Positions 63,335-64,000 of a stretch of 64,000 nucleotides of DNA are shown here, in pieces. The stretch comes from Atrichornis clamosus (taxonomy: Eukaryota > Chordata > Aves > Passeriformes > Menuridae), in NCBI GenBank assembly GCA_013400975.1, contig WBMZ01003468.1, forward strand, positions 248,001 through 312,000, written 5' to 3'. Position 1 is the stretch's first letter. Each line of letters begins with the position of its first letter. The notes under the pieces are model-generated. The model did no database searches. It was given only the letters and a program-made list of their open reading frames with translations, and was not told where the DNA came from. The translations under genes and the position numbers were made by a program.

Positions 63335-64000
63335 CTCTGTGAAACATAACATATTCTACTGTATTATTAATCAAAAGAGCATGCTGGTTTAAAAAAAGGA
63401 AAGGGGGGAAAAAAAAGACCATACTCTTAATCTCAAACTCTGAAAGTAAACACAGAAAGCTAATACTTGCATATGAATTATATGACAAAAACCACTTTGA
63501 TGATAAGCAAATAAACAACCGAACCTAAAATTTCCAACCGCTGGCCAAAAAGCTTAAAATAGCAGCTTAAGTCAGAAGAACAACATCTGCATTTTGTATC
63601 TGCCAAGTCTGCAGCCAAAAAAAGTAAACCACTCTATATGACCAGATGCATGAATAAAAAAGAATATGCATGAAACAGAACTTCAAAGTCAGTTTACTGA
63701 AAAGCAGATCTGTAGCTCTTACATCCCATAATCACAATTGTCATATATTTTCAACTATAGGTGCAAGACTTATGGAAAGAGGGAAGATAAATCGTAACAG
63801 AATTAAGACACTCTTACTATGACACTTTTCCTACATCTTGGTATGCAAGATAGCTGTCTGCTGGGGGACTGTGAATTCCTTTTTGTCATAAAGCTGACAC
63901 TTGCAAAATGGGTTTCTGTTTTACTTGGGGGTTTTTTTTCCCTGACATTGTTAAGAGATAATTAATATAATTAATGCAATTGTTGTTTATTTGAAAATCC

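Larger units (their letters stand above)
57455..64000 (-). other. Upstream RARB intron or 5' flank
   Basis: This stretch lies 5' of the beta-1 coding exon on the minus strand. It shows no recognised coding exon and no strong CpG island that would mark the P1 promoter, so the untranslated first exon is probably beyond 64 kb. A mildly CpG-enriched patch at about 62.09-62.29 kb (roughly 11 CpG by hand count) is the only promoter-like composition. A 13-base A run lies at 62852, and a G/T-rich tract at 63277-63334. The 62.5-63.2 kb part is AT-rich with homeodomain-like TTAATTA motifs and may be conserved. Confidence 0.65.

Noticed and set aside
1..64000. CRISPR arrays, tRNA or rRNA genes, bacterial operons, phage genes.
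   Set aside because: None seen. The window is vertebrate intronic DNA.

Overview
This window reads as nuclear DNA of a bird. Two independent signs support that. The first is a CR1 LINE 3' end at about 9.3-9.96 kb, which finishes in the short ATTCYRTG-type repeats typical of CR1. The second is a solo LTR at 55.9-56.5 kb of a type common in avian endogenous retroviruses. Repeat density is low, CpG is depleted, reading frames are short and unrelated, and single-copy intron-like DNA dominates. It is not bacterial or viral. Nearly all the ORFs over 60 codons are chance frames in non-coding DNA.

One gene can be named with confidence: RARB (retinoic acid receptor beta), on the minus strand. Its first coding exon for the beta-1/beta-3 isoforms lies at 57143-56966. 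The exon has 59 codons plus one base, then a GTAAGT donor, which matches the beta-1 A-region exon in length, phase and sequence. A 5' untranslated part with five upstream AUGs appears to run back to an acceptor at 57455. The beta-2 first exon and the zinc-finger and ligand-binding exons are not in the window. Positions 1-56965 are therefore the large intron downstream of this exon, and 57455-64000 is upstream intron.

Layout. 1-9.3 kb: intron with a short CpG cluster (1.8-1.95 kb) and a motif-dense block (2.8-3.6 kb) holding two direct repeats spaced by 5 (DR5) of the retinoic-acid-response-element kind. 9.3-9.96 kb: CR1. 15.65-15.8 kb: an exact consensus DR5 next to SOX-type motifs. 18.0-18.4, 37.6-38.3 and 45.5-45.9 kb: other blocks that look like developmental enhancers. 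19.29-19.37 kb: an exact 39-bp tandem duplication whose unit ends are inverted repeats. 55.9-56.5 kb: an ERV solo LTR in antisense orientation 0.5 kb from the RARB exon. The rest is single-copy DNA with microsatellites and A-rich tracts.

The most interesting theme is that the intron of a retinoic acid receptor carries clean retinoic acid receptor binding motifs, which suggests intronic autoregulation beyond the known element at the beta-2 promoter. That is inference from motifs. No conservation or binding data could be consulted, and I see no novel protein-coding system here.
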